Positions 19,889-27,658 of a stretch of 64,000 nt of DNA are shown in pieces (the stretch's first letter is position 1; every line of letters starts with the position of its first letter). The notes beneath the pieces were generated by a model that saw only the letters and a list, made by a program, of their open reading frames with translations, was not told the origin of the DNA and ran no database searches. This DNA is from Eikenella corrodens (GTDB taxonomy: Bacteria > Pseudomonadota > Gammaproteobacteria > Burkholderiales > Neisseriaceae). The DNA is taken from the NCBI RefSeq assembly GCF_900187105.1, contig NZ_LT906482.1, positions 744,001 to 808,000 on the forward strand, given 5' to 3'. The translations under genes and the position numbers were made by a program.

Positions 19889-20752
19889 TCAATCAGGTAA
19901 CTTCACATCCAACTGCTGCATCAGCCGCGCAAAAGTTTCCGGGCTGTCGAAATGCAACACCACCTTACCCCGTTTGTGGTTGGCAGTTTGTACTTCCGCG
20001 CGCACACCCAGCTTTTCCGTAAGCGCCTCGTTCAGGTAACGTATATCCGGGCTGACGGTTTTCGATTTCTTCTCCTGTGGCGCCTGTTGCACCAGCTGGC
20101 TGCGCCGTTCCACCTCGCGCACCGACCAGCCGTTTTTTACCGCCTTCTGCGCCAAGGACAGCTGTTCCATCACCGGCAGCGACAACAAGGCCCGCGCGTG
20201 CCCCATTTCCAGCTGGCGTAAAAACAGCATTTCCTGCACCGGTTCGGGCAAAGCCAACAGGCGCAGGCTGTTCGACACCGCACTTCGGCTGCGCCCTACT
20301 GCCTTGGCCACGGTTTCATGCGTGAGGCCGAATTCATCCACCAAACGCTTCAAACCCTGAGCCTCTTCAATCGGATTGAGGTTTTCACGCTGGATATTTT
20401 CAATCAAGCCTATCGCCAGTGCCGCTTCGTCGCCGATGCTTTTAATCACCACCGGAATTTCGGCCAAACCCGCCAGCTGACTGGCGCGCCAACGGCGCTC
20501 GCCGGCAATCAGCTCGTATTGCGACAGGCCGTGCTCGCGCACGATAACTGGCTGAATCACGCCCTGCGCCTTAATCGAATCGGCCAGCTCCTGCAAGCCT
20601 TCGTCGTCCATTTGCGAACGAGGCTGATAGCGCCCCGGCTTGATGTCGCGCACCGGCACACTGGTCAGCCTGTCGCCGCTGCTGTCGCCCACCGCACCGG
20701 CCAACAAAGAATCCAAGCCCCGGCCGCCGAGGCCGCTTTTCGGTTTTGCCAT
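19889..20752 (-). CDS. parB: Chromosome-partitioning protein ParB
   Basis: CTP-dependent DNA clamp that loads at parS sites and guides origin segregation with ParA. 287 residues. The N-terminus KSGLGGRGLDSLL is typical of chromosomal ParB. The CTPase motifs GERRWRAS (84-91) and ENIQRENLNPIEEA (118-131) and the helix-turn-helix LTHETVAKAVGRSRSAVSN are intact, with a C-terminal dimer domain. parB next to atpI is a common arrangement, but parA, usually directly upstream, is missing here: the preceding gene is rsmE. The position suggests the window lies not far from the replication origin. Confidence 0.96.
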   Translation of the reverse strand: MAKPKSGLGGRGLDSLLAGAVGDSSGDRLTSVPVRDIKPGRYQPRSQMDDEGLQELADSIKAQGVIQPVIVREHGLSQYELIAGERRWRASQLAGLAEIPVVIKSIGDEAALAIGLIENIQRENLNPIEEAQGLKRLVDEFGLTHETVAKAVGRSRSAVSNSLRLLALPEPVQEMLFLRQLEMGHARALLSLPVMEQLSLAQKAVKNGWSVREVERRSQLVQQAPQEKKSKTVSPDIRYLNEALTEKLGVRAEVQTANHKRGKVVLHFDSPETFARLMQQLDVKLPD

Positions 20753-20776
20753 TTATCTGTTTCCTAATCCAGTTAT

Positions 20777-20821
20777 TTTTTCAGGTAGCCTCTAAGGTAA
20801 GAAAGAAGGCTACCTGAAAAC
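20777..20821. repeat. Inverted DUS pair between rsmE and parB
   Basis: Inverted DUS copies at 20778-20792 and 20807-20820, with a 14-base loop, lie between the rsmE 3' end and the parB start. Probably terminates rsmE. Confidence 0.55.
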
Positions 20822-20857
20822 TTTCAATTCGCGCATTTTAGCACAGCGCCCATGCCG

Positions 20858-21580
20858 CTAAAAATCGCCCCACAAGGCCTGCATCGCCGCCAATGCCGCC
20901 AGCGCCGCCGTTTCAGTGCGCAACACCCGTGCGCCGAGCTGCACCGCCTGAAAGCCATACGAGCGTGCCAAATCCTCTTCTTCTGCTGTCAACCCGCCTT
21001 CCGGCCCAATCAGCAACACCGAGCTTTGTACCGGCGGCAGGCTGCGCAGCGGCACACCGCCGTGCGGGCTCAACAGCAGCCGCGCGCCCGAATCGGCCGG
21101 CAGCGCAGCCAGCACCTGCGCTAAATCAACAATCGGTGCCACCGGCGGCACTTCGTTGCGCCCGCATTGCTCACAGGCCGAGATGGCAATTTCCTGCCAG
21201 CGCCGCACCTTTTTCTCCGCCCGCTCGCCCGAAAGCCGCACATTCGAACGCATGGAAACCGTCGGCACGATGCGCTTCACCCCCAATTCCGTGCCCTTCT
21301 GCACCGCAAAATCCATTTTCTCTGAAGCCGACACTGCCTGAATCAGCGTAACTGCCAGCGGCGATTCGCGCGATTCCGTGAGCAACTTATCCACCCGCGC
21401 CATCGCCTGTTTACGCCCGATTTCCAGCAATTCCGCCGCCACCGCCTGCCCCTGCCCGTCAAACAACACCAGCGGTGCACCCGCCTGCAAGCGCAGCACT
21501 TGGATATGCCGGCACACATTTTCAGGTAGCCTCAGCACCTCGCCGGCAACAAAAGTTTGCGGAACATAAAAACGCGGCAT
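20858..21580 (-). CDS. rsmE: 16S rRNA (uracil(1498)-N3)-methyltransferase
   Basis: Methylates U1498 of 16S rRNA with S-adenosylmethionine. From the ATG at 21578-21580 (MPRFYVPQTF) the protein has 240 residues, normal for RsmE. It contains the PUA-like N-terminal domain and the SPOUT knot with LLIGPEGGLTAEEEDLARSYGF and VQLGARVLRTETAALAAL. The open frame continues upstream antisense to the next gene, but the RsmE family begins at MPRFY. A DUS at 21519-21533 inside the gene encodes RLPENVC. Confidence 0.95.
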   Translation of the reverse strand: MPRFYVPQTFVAGEVLRLPENVCRHIQVLRLQAGAPLVLFDGQGQAVAAELLEIGRKQAMARVDKLLTESRESPLAVTLIQAVSASEKMDFAVQKGTELGVKRIVPTVSMRSNVRLSGERAEKKVRRWQEIAISACEQCGRNEVPPVAPIVDLAQVLAALPADSGARLLLSPHGGVPLRSLPPVQSSVLLIGPEGGLTAEEEDLARSYGFQAVQLGARVLRTETAALAALAAMQALWGDF

Positions 21581-21647
21581 CTGTTGTTTACCCCGAAAAA
21601 TGGTTAATATCCCGTTTCTATCAGAAAAGCATCGGGAAGGAAAGATT

Positions 21648-22436
21648 TTGCTCAACCGTTTAGCAGAACTGGTTCGCGAAGTGGCACAAACTGCCGTGAT
21701 GCCGCGTTTTCTCAACGCCGCCGTCAGTACCAAAAGCGACGGTACCCGCCTCACCGAAGCCGACCTGCACGCCCAGGCCATGTTTGCCGAACGCCTGCCG
21801 CAAATCATCAACTGCCCGATGTTGGGCGAAGAAATGAGTGCCGACGAACAACACGCCATGTGGCGGCATGCCGAAACTGGGCTGTGGGTAGTCGACCCCA
21901 TCGACGGTACCAACAACTTCATCAACGGCCTGCCACACTTCGCCCTCTCCGTGGCCTATATCCGCCACGGCCGCGCCCAGCTGGGTGCCATTTTCCACCC
22001 CATGATGCAGGAAATGTTCACTGCCGAACGCGGTCACGGCGCCCACCTCAACGGCCACCCTCTGCCCTTACGTAACACACCGAAAAAACTGCATGAGTCT
22101 ATTGCCGGCGTGGAAGTGAAATATCTGCGCTCCGGCAAACTCGCTAGCCGCATGCAAACCCTCCACCCCTTCGGCTCGCAGCGCAGTATGGGCTCCAGCA
22201 CGCTCGACTGGTGCTACCTCGCCGCCGGCCGCTACGACCTATACCTGCACGGCGGCCAAAAACTGTGGGACTACGCCGCCGGCGCCCTGATTTACGAAGA
22301 AGCCGGCGGCCGCCTGGCCACGCTGGAAGGCGACGACTTCTGGAGCGGCGAACACGTTTTCAAACGCTCCGTCATCGCCGGCCTGCAGCCCGACCTGTTT
22401 GAGCGCTGGTTGGCCTGGATTCGGGCGAATCAGTAG
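21648..22436 (+). CDS. Inositol monophosphatase family protein (SuhB-like)
   Basis: Mg-dependent phosphatase fold. The metal-binding motifs are complete: LGEEMS, WVVDPIDGTNNFINGLPHF and the C-terminal WDYAAGALIYEEAGG. Substrates may include inositol-1-phosphate; SuhB homologs also act in rRNA antitermination. The start is uncertain. The TTG at 21648 has a good GGAAGGAAA site upstream and gives MLNRLAELVREVAQ, matching the family start; the ATG at 21600 adds 16 residues but has no ribosome-binding site. Divergent from rsmE. Confidence 0.9.
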   Translation: MLNRLAELVREVAQTAVMPRFLNAAVSTKSDGTRLTEADLHAQAMFAERLPQIINCPMLGEEMSADEQHAMWRHAETGLWVVDPIDGTNNFINGLPHFALSVAYIRHGRAQLGAIFHPMMQEMFTAERGHGAHLNGHPLPLRNTPKKLHESIAGVEVKYLRSGKLASRMQTLHPFGSQRSMGSSTLDWCYLAAGRYDLYLHGGQKLWDYAAGALIYEEAGGRLATLEGDDFWSGEHVFKRSVIAGLQPDLFERWLAWIRANQ

Positions 22437-22456
22437 GCAGAAAGGCTACCTGAAAC

Positions 22457-22786
22457 ATGCTGCATACCCACACCCTCTTCCGTAATTCCAACCTATATAA
22501 AATCGAGTTCTCCCCTAGCGGACGAGATGTCGATTTACACTTCACTGATACCATCACAGGCAAAAACATCGGCCGTATCCATTGCAGTGGCATCTTGGGC
22601 ATCATCTTGGAAACCAATCAGTATTTCGATTACTGCGATCCTGAAGATGGCCTGTTTCCCTATTTCGTGCCCGAACTAACCCTGACTCAATACGCAGAAC
22701 ACGCCGAGATCATGCTCAATGCCGGCATGTTCCTAAAAATCACCGCCGCCCAAATCACCTGTATTGAACAAGCTATGGCGGATTAA
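22457..22786 (+). CDS. Orphan small protein, 109 residues
   Basis: Not recognised. A soluble, slightly acidic protein with no signal peptide or transmembrane segment. The start ATG directly follows a DUS (22443-22455, GGCTACCTGAAAC-ATG), so there is no ordinary ribosome-binding site. The stop codon TAA lies within the 8-bp target duplication of the adjacent insertion sequence; since that duplication copies the original site, the reading frame is unchanged by the insertion. It could form a transcription unit with the upstream phosphatase gene (20-base gap). Confidence 0.65.
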   Translation: MLHTHTLFRNSNLYKIEFSPSGRDVDLHFTDTITGKNIGRIHCSGILGIILETNQYFDYCDPEDGLFPYFVPELTLTQYAEHAEIMLNAGMFLKITAAQITCIEQAMAD

Positions 22787-22790
22787 ATTA

Positions 22791-23508
22791 GGGGCTGTCC
22801 TAGATAACCAGGAATATTCAAAATTGATTAAAATATTCCTATGAGAAAAAGTCGCCTCAGCCAGCCCGTTCAAAACAAACTGATCGAATTGTTCGTTGCA
22901 GGAGCAACCGCCCGTACTGCCGCCGAATTGGCCGGAGTCAATAAAAACACCGCTGCCTACTACTTTCACCGTTTACGCTTGCTTATCTTTAATCGTTGCG
23001 AACACTTGGAAATGTTTGATGGCGAAGTAGAAGCAGATGAAAGCTATTTTGGCGGCTGCCGCAAAGGCAAACGCGGTCGCGGAGCAGCCGGAAAAGTGGT
23101 GGTATTCGGACTGTTGAAGCGTAACGGTAAGGTTTACACCATTACCGTGGCCAATACTCAGTCGGCTACCCTGCTGCCGATTATCCGGGAGAAGGTAAGG
23201 CCGGACAGTGTGGTCTATACTGATTGCCACAGTGCCTACAATGTATTGGATGTTAGCGAGTTTAACCACTTGCGCATCAATCACCGCACCTGTTTTGCAG
23301 ACAGGCAAAACCACATTAACGGGATTGAGAACTTCTGGAGTCAGGCCAAACGCCATTTGCGTAAATTCAACGGCATTCCGAAAAAGCATTTCGAACTGTA
23401 TTTGAAAGAGTGCGAATGGCGATTTAACAACAATGAAATGAAATCTCAAATTGCCATGTTAAAACAAATGGTAAAAGATAGTCTAACCTAGTTATCTAGG
23501 ACAGCCCC
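22791..23508 (+). mobile_element. IS1595-family (IS1016 group) insertion sequence, 718 bp, intact
   Basis: The terminal inverted repeats are identical over 18 bp (GGGGCTGTCCTAGATAAC at the left end and its complement at the right). A perfect 8-bp target duplication TTAAATTA flanks it (22783-22790 and 23509-23516). It carries one complete transposase gene. It is a different member from the copy at 5444: the ends share GGGGCTG but the transposases are clearly diverged. Confidence 0.95.
22841..23491 (+). CDS. IS1595-family transposase
   Basis: DDE-type transposase of 216 residues that moves the surrounding element. Full-length and in one frame. An N-terminal helix-turn-helix (AELAGVNKNTAAYYFHRLRLL) is followed by the catalytic landmarks VEADESYFGG, VVYTDCHSAYN and HINGIENFWSQAKRHLRKFNG, the last being the ISXO2/IS1016 signature. 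The ATG start lies 51 bases inside the left end. The intact frame and ends suggest the element can still transpose. Confidence 0.96.
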   Translation: MRKSRLSQPVQNKLIELFVAGATARTAAELAGVNKNTAAYYFHRLRLLIFNRCEHLEMFDGEVEADESYFGGCRKGKRGRGAAGKVVVFGLLKRNGKVYTITVANTQSATLLPIIREKVRPDSVVYTDCHSAYNVLDVSEFNHLRINHRTCFADRQNHINGIENFWSQAKRHLRKFNGIPKKHFELYLKECEWRFNNNEMKSQIAMLKQMVKDSLT

Positions 23509-23575
23509 TTAAATTATTTTTCGATACAAGATGACGAGCGACGAGCATCAATCGAAGCCAACTCACCATAACCAC

Positions 23576-23613
23576 AGGCTACCTGAAACCATCCATACCC
23601 TTTCAGGTAGCCT
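23576..23613. repeat. Inverted DUS pair
   Basis: DUS and its complement with a 12-base loop, next to the lipoprotein terminator. Confidence 0.7.
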
Positions 23614-23623
23614 GTTCTCCCAC

Positions 23624-23652
23624 AAAAAAAGCTGCCCATTAAGGCAGCTTTT
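23624..23652 (-). terminator. Rho-independent terminator of the MliC-like gene
   Basis: On the minus strand AAAAGCTGCCTTAATGGGCAGC is followed by TTTTTTT, 20 bases past the stop codon. Confidence 0.88.
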
Positions 23653-23671
23653 CCATTTCCATCACACCGGC

Positions 23672-24232
23672 TTAGCGGCGGCGTTGCTGGCGGTTGCCAT
23701 GAGCCGGAGTGGCTTGGCGGCTCACTTGGCAGTTTTCCAGCACAGTTGTAAGGTTTACCGGGTTGCCGGCATCATCCACACTCTGTGCCTGCAGCAGGCC
23801 GATGGCATTGGTGCGGGCCACGGTAGCGGGGGTGGCTTTGCCGGTTACCCAAATCACGCCGTTGCTGTAGTAGCTGTTTTGCTGTTGACCATTGCTGTCG
23901 TTGAGCACACGCCACAGGCCGGGGGAAACTTTATCGTTGATTTTCAGCTGCGTTACCACCAAGGTATCGCTCTTGATGCCATACATGGCGCTCACTTTTT
24001 GCTGCTGGCCGTTACCGGCTTGGCAGGTGTAGTGCACTTCTACGGTTTTGTCGATGCTGTCCACTTGGGCTACCTGAATCTTGCCAATGGCAGCAGTAGC
24101 TTCACCGTTGCCTTGCTGCGCTTGCTGACCCTGCTGGGTTTGCGGCTGATTGCCCTCAGGGGCTTTGCTGCTGGAGCAGGCGCTCAGTGCCAATACGGCG
24201 ATGGCGGCGGGGATGACTAATTTGCTGTTCAT
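23672..24232 (-). CDS. MliC-like lipoprotein (putative lysozyme inhibitor)
   Basis: Predicted outer-membrane lipoprotein of 186 residues. The signal MNSKLVIPAAIAVLALSAC ends in a lipobox (LSAC), followed by a Gln/Gly-rich linker. The C-terminal part has the pattern of MliC/PliC and the neisserial adhesin complex protein: VHYTCQAGNGQQQKVSAMYG, then IWVTGKATPATVART and a final cysteine in VLENCQVS that could pair with the YTC cysteine. Those families inhibit host C-type lysozyme. The similarity is by eye, so function is tentative. The start is set by the AAGGAGTTCCT site before ATG 24232; a longer upstream frame has no support. Confidence 0.65.
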   Translation of the reverse strand: MNSKLVIPAAIAVLALSACSSSKAPEGNQPQTQQGQQAQQGNGEATAAIGKIQVAQVDSIDKTVEVHYTCQAGNGQQQKVSAMYGIKSDTLVVTQLKINDKVSPGLWRVLNDSNGQQQNSYYSNGVIWVTGKATPATVARTNAIGLLQAQSVDDAGNPVNLTTVLENCQVSRQATPAHGNRQQRRR

Positions 24233-24371
24233 AGGAACTCCTTCAATTGGTTGGGAACCGCGCTGCGATAAACTTTCAGGCAGGCACGAACAGGCCGCAT
24301 TGTAACAAAAGCCCGCCATGCTTGCCCGCCTGTTCGTGTTAATAAACATTAAATCATGTGTCAACAATGCT

Positions 24372-25184
24372 TTAGCCGAACTTCTTGGGCTGCTTGGAGG
24401 CTACCTGAAAAATCTGCTGCGTGTCTAAATCCAGTGCGGTGAGCTGGCCGCCCCACAGCGCGCCAGTATCGATGCCGCATACCTGCTCGCCGCGATACAG
24501 GCCGAGTGCCGACCAGTGGCCGAATATAGTTTGACAGCCAAGGGTTTGCCGGTTGGGTGCGCGGAACCAGGGCATGAGGTCGGATGGCATTTCGGGCAAG
24601 GTGGCTTTATAGTCGAAATCCATGCGGCCGTCGCGGTGCAGGGCGCGCATGCGGGTGAACACATTGGTGGCAAAGCGCAGGCGTTCGGTTTCGTTATCGG
24701 CGCAGTCGCTATCGGGCTTGTTGCCATACATATGGGCAAAAAACCAATCGGGGCGGCTTTGCAGGGCGGCGGCCACTTCGGCGGCACGCTGCTGCGCGGT
24801 TTCGGCCGCCCATTGCGGCCAAATGCCGGCATGCACGATCAGGTTGTTGCCGTGTTGCAGCATCAGGGGCTGGTGCCGCAGCCAATCGAGCAGCACTTGG
24901 CGGTCGGGAGCATCGAGAATGTCGCCCACGGTATCGCTGCGCTTGAGCTTGCCGTGGCCATAGGCGATGGCTAAAAGATGTAGGTCGTGGTTGCCGAGCA
25001 CGGTTCGGATGCTGCTTTCGTGCTGTTTGATGTAGCGCAGGCAGTCGAGGGATTGGGGGCCGCGGTTAACGATGTCGCCCACCAGCCAAAGGGTGTCGCG
25101 GCCATGGTTGAAGCCGATGTGGGCGAGCAGTTCTTGAAATTCGGCGAAACAGCCTTGCAGGTCGCCGATTGCGTAGTGTGCCAT
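24372..25184 (-). CDS. apaH: Bis(5'-nucleosyl)-tetraphosphatase, symmetrical
   Basis: Cleaves Ap4A to two ADP and can remove nucleotide caps from RNA. 270 residues with the metallophosphoesterase motifs GDLQG (7-11), GDIVNRG (36-42), GNHD (64-67) and IVHAGIWP. An internal DUS at about 24401-24415 encodes the C-terminal IFQVAS. The next gene on the same strand, ridA, lies upstream about 100 bases away beyond a DUS pair, so apaH is probably its own unit. Confidence 0.95.
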   Translation of the reverse strand: MAHYAIGDLQGCFAEFQELLAHIGFNHGRDTLWLVGDIVNRGPQSLDCLRYIKQHESSIRTVLGNHDLHLLAIAYGHGKLKRSDTVGDILDAPDRQVLLDWLRHQPLMLQHGNNLIVHAGIWPQWAAETAQQRAAEVAAALQSRPDWFFAHMYGNKPDSDCADNETERLRFATNVFTRMRALHRDGRMDFDYKATLPEMPSDLMPWFRAPNRQTLGCQTIFGHWSALGLYRGEQVCGIDTGALWGGQLTALDLDTQQIFQVASKQPKKFG

Positions 25185-25227
25185 GATGTTTGTGTTAGGG
25201 GTTATTTATAGTGGATCGGGCAAAGCG

Positions 25228-25272
25228 AAAGGCTACCTGAAAACGCAAGCTGCAACAGTTTTCAGGTAGCCT
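25228..25272. terminator. DUS inverted pair after ridA
   Basis: DUS and its complement enclose about 14 bases and start 9 bases past the ridA stop (minus strand). Confidence 0.6.
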
Positions 25273-25280
25273 CTATATGC

Positions 25281-25667
25281 TTAGGCGTTCAGCACCACCA
25301 CGCCTTCCACTTCCACCAGTACGCCTTTAGGCAGGGCAGACACCTGCACGGCAGCGCGGGCGGGGAAGGGTTCGTGGCAGTATTCGCCCATGATTTGGTT
25401 GAAGGTGGCGAAGTTGGAAAGGTCGGTGAGGTAGGCGTTGAGTTTCACCACATCAGCAAAGCTGCCACCGGCGGCTTCAATCACGGCTTTGAGGTTTTCA
25501 AACACTTGGCGGGTCTGCTCGGCAAAGCCGCCTTCCACCACCTGCATGGTGGAGGGCACCAGCGGAATCTGGCCACTCAAATAAATGGTATCGCCGGCGC
25601 GCACGGCTTGGGAATAAGCGCCGATGGCGGCGGGGGCGTGGTCGGTATGGATGATGGTTTTTGCCAT
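25281..25667 (-). CDS. ridA: RidA family enamine/imine deaminase
   Basis: Hydrolyses reactive 2-aminoacrylate and related enamines formed by PLP enzymes, protecting the cell. 128 residues, typical length. Conserved [22 protein letters not shown], the core [18 protein letters not shown] and the C-terminal signature [20 protein letters not shown], in which the arginine binds substrate carboxylate. AAGGAGTTTC precedes the start. Confidence 0.95.
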   Translation of the reverse strand: MAKTIIHTDHAPAAIGAYSQAVRAGDTIYLSGQIPLVPSTMQVVEGGFAEQTRQVFENLKAVIEAAGGSFADVVKLNAYLTDLSNFATFNQIMGEYCHEPFPARAAVQVSALPKGVLVEVEGVVVLNA

Positions 25668-25758
25668 GATGAAACTCCTTTGAGTCGGTTGTTGGGAAGA
25701 GCTTGATTATATCGCCAACACCAATGACAAACCAAACAGGCAGCCGCAGCACATATAA

Positions 25759-25788
25759 AAGGCTACCTGAAAGTTTCAGGTAGCCTTT
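25759..25788. terminator. DUS hairpin terminator after trmA
   Basis: Perfect AAGGCTACCTGAAA and complement separated by one base, followed by Ts, about 20 bases past the trmA stop. Confidence 0.7.
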
Positions 25789-25807
25789 TCCTTTTGCCGC
25801 AGCAGCC

Positions 25808-26902
25808 CTACCGCCGCCGTAGCAACACCCCGCTCTCAATATGCGGCGTAAACGGGAATTGGTCGAACAGCGCGGCGCGTTCGATGCGGTGGGTTTGTGT
25901 GAGCGTGGTGAGATTGGCGTGCAGGGTTTCCGGATTACAGGAAACGTAGATGATGTTGTCGAAATTCTGCAGCAGGCGCAAGGTGGCATCGTCTATGCCG
26001 GCGCGCGGCGGATCGACAAACACGGTGGAAAACGCATAATCCGCCAGCTCGATGCCCTGCTCCTGCAGGCGGCGGAAGGTGCGCACGCCGTGGTAGGCCT
26101 GGGTGAACTCTTCGGCGGAAAGCCGCGCCAGGCGGATGTTGGCCACGCCGTTGGCCTCAATATTCCACTGCGCCGCCTGCACCGAGGTTTTCGACAATTC
26201 CGTGGCCAGCACGCGGCGGAAATAACGCGCCAGCGGCAGAGTGAAATTGCCGTTGCCGCAATAGAGCTCCAGCAAATCGCCGCCCAGCCCCGCCGCCGCG
26301 CCGCAGGCCCAATCCAGCATTTTTTGGCACACCAGCGCATTGGGCTGGCTGAAGCCGCCTTCGTATTGGCGGTAGAGCCAATCGCGCCCGTCGGCATGCA
26401 AGCGTTCGGTAACGAAATCCTGCGCCAACACCAGCTTCTGCCCGCGGCTGCGGCCGATAATCATGATGCCCAATTCGCGCTGCAAACGCGCCGCCGCAGC
26501 CTGCCATTGCCCGCACAGCCGCTTGTGGTAAATCATGCCCACCAGCATATCGCCGCTCAGAGTAGACAAAAATTCGCACTGATACCACCGCTCCCGCAAC
26601 AGCGGATCGGCCTGCACGGCAGCCAGCAGCCGGGGCATCACAGCATTGATCGCGGCAGACGCGGCAGGCAGGGAATCGATCCGGCGCAACGAGGCCGAAC
26701 CGGCCTTCTGCCCTGGCTCGAACATGGCATAGCTGATGTTGTCGCCATCGTGCCAAACCCGAAATTCGGCACGCATCCGGTAATGCTTTTCAGGCGAAGC
26801 AAACACCTGCCATTCCGACGGGGAAAATTCGGCAAAACGCTGTTTCAGGTAGCCTGCTTTTTGTTGCAGCTGGGCGGTATATTCGGGGCTGGGCTGGGTC
26901 AT
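25808..26902 (-). CDS. trmA: tRNA (uracil(54)-C5)-methyltransferase
   Basis: Makes ribothymidine at position 54 of tRNAs. 364 residues, normal for TrmA, which lacks the TRAM domain of RlmC/D. It shows the SAM site LLELYCGNGNFTLPLA, the segment FVDPPRAGIDD, the catalytic cysteine in YVSCNPETL and the C-terminal general base glutamate in PHIESGVLLRR. A DUS at about 26843-26856 encodes KAGYLKQ near the N-terminus. Confidence 0.95.
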   Translation of the reverse strand: MTQPSPEYTAQLQQKAGYLKQRFAEFSPSEWQVFASPEKHYRMRAEFRVWHDGDNISYAMFEPGQKAGSASLRRIDSLPAASAAINAVMPRLLAAVQADPLLRERWYQCEFLSTLSGDMLVGMIYHKRLCGQWQAAAARLQRELGIMIIGRSRGQKLVLAQDFVTERLHADGRDWLYRQYEGGFSQPNALVCQKMLDWACGAAAGLGGDLLELYCGNGNFTLPLARYFRRVLATELSKTSVQAAQWNIEANGVANIRLARLSAEEFTQAYHGVRTFRRLQEQGIELADYAFSTVFVDPPRAGIDDATLRLLQNFDNIIYVSCNPETLHANLTTLTQTHRIERAALFDQFPFTPHIESGVLLRRR

Positions 26903-27101
26903 GGTGGGCGTCGGGAGTAGAAAGTAAAGGTGGGGATTATAGCGGGAAAGATTAGGCTACCTGAAGGCTAGCCTCTAAGCAACCCGATTGATTTCAGGCA
27001 AGATTTAACGCTACAACAGATAGTTATATAACTCAACCTTACAGACATTTCTGACATAGAAAGCACTAGCATCGTTTGGCAGTATTTTTATCTGCAAATC
27101 A
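26903..27101. other. AT-rich intergenic stretch
   Basis: About 200 bases between trmA and a small ORF pair. It contains one DUS near 26954-26966; the rest is AT-rich with no recognisable gene or RNA. Confidence 0.5.
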
Positions 27102-27251
27102 TTATAAAAACACTATTCTCTTTTTCACATATTCTTCAACATAATCGTCATTATTTCTTGCTTTAAAATACTCAGCATCACATTTCCCATAAATCGGTAT
27201 ATATCGCCTATCTGCTCGGGATAAGCTATTTCCATTTTCAGAAATAAACAT
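27102..27251 (-). CDS. Very small AT-rich ORF, 49 residues
   Basis: Not recognised. ATG 27251 to TAA 27102 encodes MFISENGNSLSRADRRYIPI and a charged remainder ending VKKRIVFL. It starts 12 bases after the stop of the upstream 79-residue ORF in the same strand and shares its low GC, suggesting a two-gene unit. It may be a real small protein or the remnant of a longer gene. Confidence 0.35.
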   Translation of the reverse strand: MFISENGNSLSRADRRYIPIYGKCDAEYFKARNNDDYVEEYVKKRIVFL

Positions 27252-27263
27252 TTTGAAATCAAA

Positions 27264-27503
27264 CTAATAGCTTACCCCCTCTCCGGCAGCATCCGTGTTG
27301 GCATCAATATAGCCATCGACAATATCTTGGATTAGACCTAGTTCTACGTTATTAATGTGACTTAATGAAAAATGGAATTCGATGATTTCCTTTTCTGCAT
27401 CAATATACACCTCGATTAGATTCACATTGCTGCTAATCAGATTAACAGTAGACAACACCGCATTTATATAGATCTTGTCTCTTAAAGAGCTACCTCTATC
27501 CAT
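27264..27503 (-). CDS. Small acidic orphan protein, 79 residues
   Basis: Not recognised. The start at ATG 27503 (MDRGSSLRDKIY) has AAGGTGG upstream; a longer frame to 27590 lacks support. The protein is acidic with alternating hydrophobic stretches (INAVLSTVNLISSNVNLIEV, IIEFHFSLS) and ends DANTDAAGEGVSY. Its small size, acidity and AT-rich DNA resemble immunity-type or accessory proteins, but no toxin lies beside it, so this is only a possibility. Confidence 0.55.
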   Translation of the reverse strand: MDRGSSLRDKIYINAVLSTVNLISSNVNLIEVYIDAEKEIIEFHFSLSHINNVELGLIQDIVDGYIDANTDAAGEGVSY

Positions 27504-27658
27504 TACGCCACCTTTTAAACACACCCCTGAATTCCGCTTGCACCAAAATATTGAGAATATGCCTCGTATTTCCGGCGTACTCCCGAGCATAGCTGCTCTT
27601 GGCTACCGATTTTCAGCTCTGCAAACACCTTATTTCAGCCAACCTTCCCACTACACCG

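Noticed and set aside
25205-25218. TATAGTGGATC resembling a Correia element end
   Set aside because: Only about ten bases match and no opposite end or core follows.
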